Of a stretch of DNA of 64,000 nt, positions 62,956-64,000 are shown piece after piece. Position numbers and translations under genes: made by a program. Position 1 is the first letter of the stretch. Every line of letters begins with the position of its first letter. This DNA comes from Epiperipatus broadwayi (taxonomy: Eukaryota > Onychophora > Udeonychophora > Euonychophora > Peripatidae), in assembly GCA_028023455.1 (NCBI GenBank), contig JAQFVV010012394.1, positions 24,012,900-24,076,899 on the forward strand, in the 5' to 3' direction. The notes below the pieces were generated by a model. It had not been told where the DNA came from and did not search any database. It was given only the letters and a program-made list of their open reading frames with translations.

Positions 62956-63851
62956 TTGAAAGATACATAGAAAGTTTAAAAATATGTAGCCATCATTTTT
63001 ACCTTATTGAAAGTTAATTTAATCATGATGTTTTCTTTAAAGAGAGTAATAAGAGCATTTATCAGAGTTCTAAATGAAAAAAAAAAAAACAATACGTAAG
63101 GAACAATAAGTATTAACAATAGATACTAATAGCAATAACATAAATATAATATGGATAAAATATTGTTAAACAATAACGCTTAAAAAATATAACTTTAAAA
63201 TTAATTTCATTTTAAAAATTTGCTGCAAAATAATATGCTTTTTTTTTAAATTATGACTTTTTCACATCTCTAGAAAAAAAAAACAATAAATAATTCCATA
63301 TTTAAATAAAAAGAATACAAGTTTATTGGCTTTGAATAAGAATTTAAAGAATAATGAAAGGATATTAATTTATTCAACGATAACGAAAGTCAATCAGTTT
63401 TCATCACTTTATCTATTATCTTTCTTTAAAAAAAAATATATCTTTTAAAAGTTGAAAGGAAAAATGGGAATGGTTTTATTATTTGAAAATTAATACGAAG
63501 TTCAGGCAATGACAATGATGTGTAATATCACAGTCCTTTAAGTCTAGAGTGTTGTAATAACATTGAAACTTATCGGTATTTGCACTTACTCTGATGTAAA
63601 TATATCTAAAAAATACAATTACACTCATTTGTTCATTATTATTCTATTTCATCATACTATGAATATGAGGACGTCATAAGTTCTCGAAAGCCTAAACCAT
63701 ATTTAATTTACAGAAATAAGCTTCTCTGTAGTTGCGTAAAAGTGCACTTGTTACATTTATCAAGTGAATGACTAATTCTCCACAAATAAGTATTACATAT
63801 ATAAACATTAAAAGCATAAAACTAAACTAGTCAATAAATAATCAAAATTAC
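62956..63851. other. AT-rich stretch, presumed intron
   Basis: No feature recognised before the candidate exon at 63852. Confidence 0.4.
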
Positions 63852-63949
63852 CTCCAAATTCCAAACACAACCAGACAAGCCAAGAAAATAAACTTTAAAG
63901 TATTACCAATGGTTTCACTGCTACAAGCAGATTTCTCAAGTGTAAAAAA
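63852..63949 (-). CDS. Candidate exon with a transmembrane segment, unidentified protein
   Basis: On the minus strand an open frame reads FFTLEKSACSSETIGNT then LKFIFLACLVVFGIW and two further bases before a donor GGAG|GTAATT. The acceptor may be at 63950-63951 (TTTATAG) or at 63935-63936 (TTTTTTACACTTGAG); both keep the same frame. The 15-residue hydrophobic stretch flanked by Lys and Arg looks like a membrane segment or signal anchor. The protein is not recognised. Its out-phase does not fit directly onto the 48969 exon, so at least one more exon would be needed if they are the same gene. Confidence 0.4.
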
Positions 63950-64000
63950 CTATAAACTAACATATTCATATTAAACATTACTCACAATTTCATATATTTA

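Overview
This window is eukaryotic, not prokaryotic. By eye it is about 70% A+T, and exons are few, small and far apart between long microsatellites, decayed non-LTR retrotransposons, a Penelope-like element and several DNA transposons. The LINE, Penelope, hAT and LTR mix with GATA and ATT repeats fits a large, transposon-rich invertebrate animal genome, perhaps a lophotrochozoan such as a mollusc. The taxon cannot be fixed from the sequence alone. No operon, CRISPR array or rRNA was seen. A run of exactly 500 N (37535-38034) is a scaffold gap.

The one host gene I recognise is the last coding exon of cactin, a conserved spliceosome-associated protein, on the + strand at 3138-3263. Bases 1-3137 are then its last intron and it ends just inside the window. 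Elsewhere I could only find unidentified candidate exons with good splice signals and open frames: minus strand 63852-63949, 48871-48969, 47207-47400, 43953-44069 and 8847-8930, and plus strand 34017-34073. The pair 48871-48969 and 47207-47400 is phase-compatible and may belong to one gene.

Most of the rest is mobile DNA. 3.7-5.5 kb is a palindromic array of a roughly 475-bp unit. 5.9-6.5 kb is a TTAA-flanked inverted-repeat element with a tRNA-like retro-insert inside it. 12-14.2 kb is one LINE interrupted by another. 14.3-17.7 kb is a decayed hAT transposon with a BED finger. 18-22.6 kb holds several minus-strand LINE fragments. 23-27 kb is a duplicated retroelement-like repeat carrying a Tigger/pogo-like insertion. 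27-30 kb is a decayed coding region with a foldback repeat family. 31-35.6 kb holds a minisatellite and two terminal-inverted-repeat elements. 36-40.2 kb holds a Penelope-like element with a GIY-YIG domain, the gap, and three LINE 3' ends with ATT- or TAG-type tails. 44.2-45.8 kb is a decayed LTR retroelement (gag, zinc knuckles, protease). 54.2-57.5 kb is a 3.27-kb element with 8-bp target duplications and a nested palindromic element. 58.2-61 kb is an endonuclease-reverse transcriptase LINE whose catalytic Asp pair is changed to Asn-Asn. 61.67-62.95 kb is a GATA-type microsatellite.

The most interesting item is a family of very short (85-97 bp) tRNA-like retro-inserts. Two copies have perfect target-site duplications of 23 and 14 bp, identical start points, and a 3' tail that in one copy pairs with the 5' leader to lengthen the acceptor stem. 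I found no evidence for a new defence or metabolic system.
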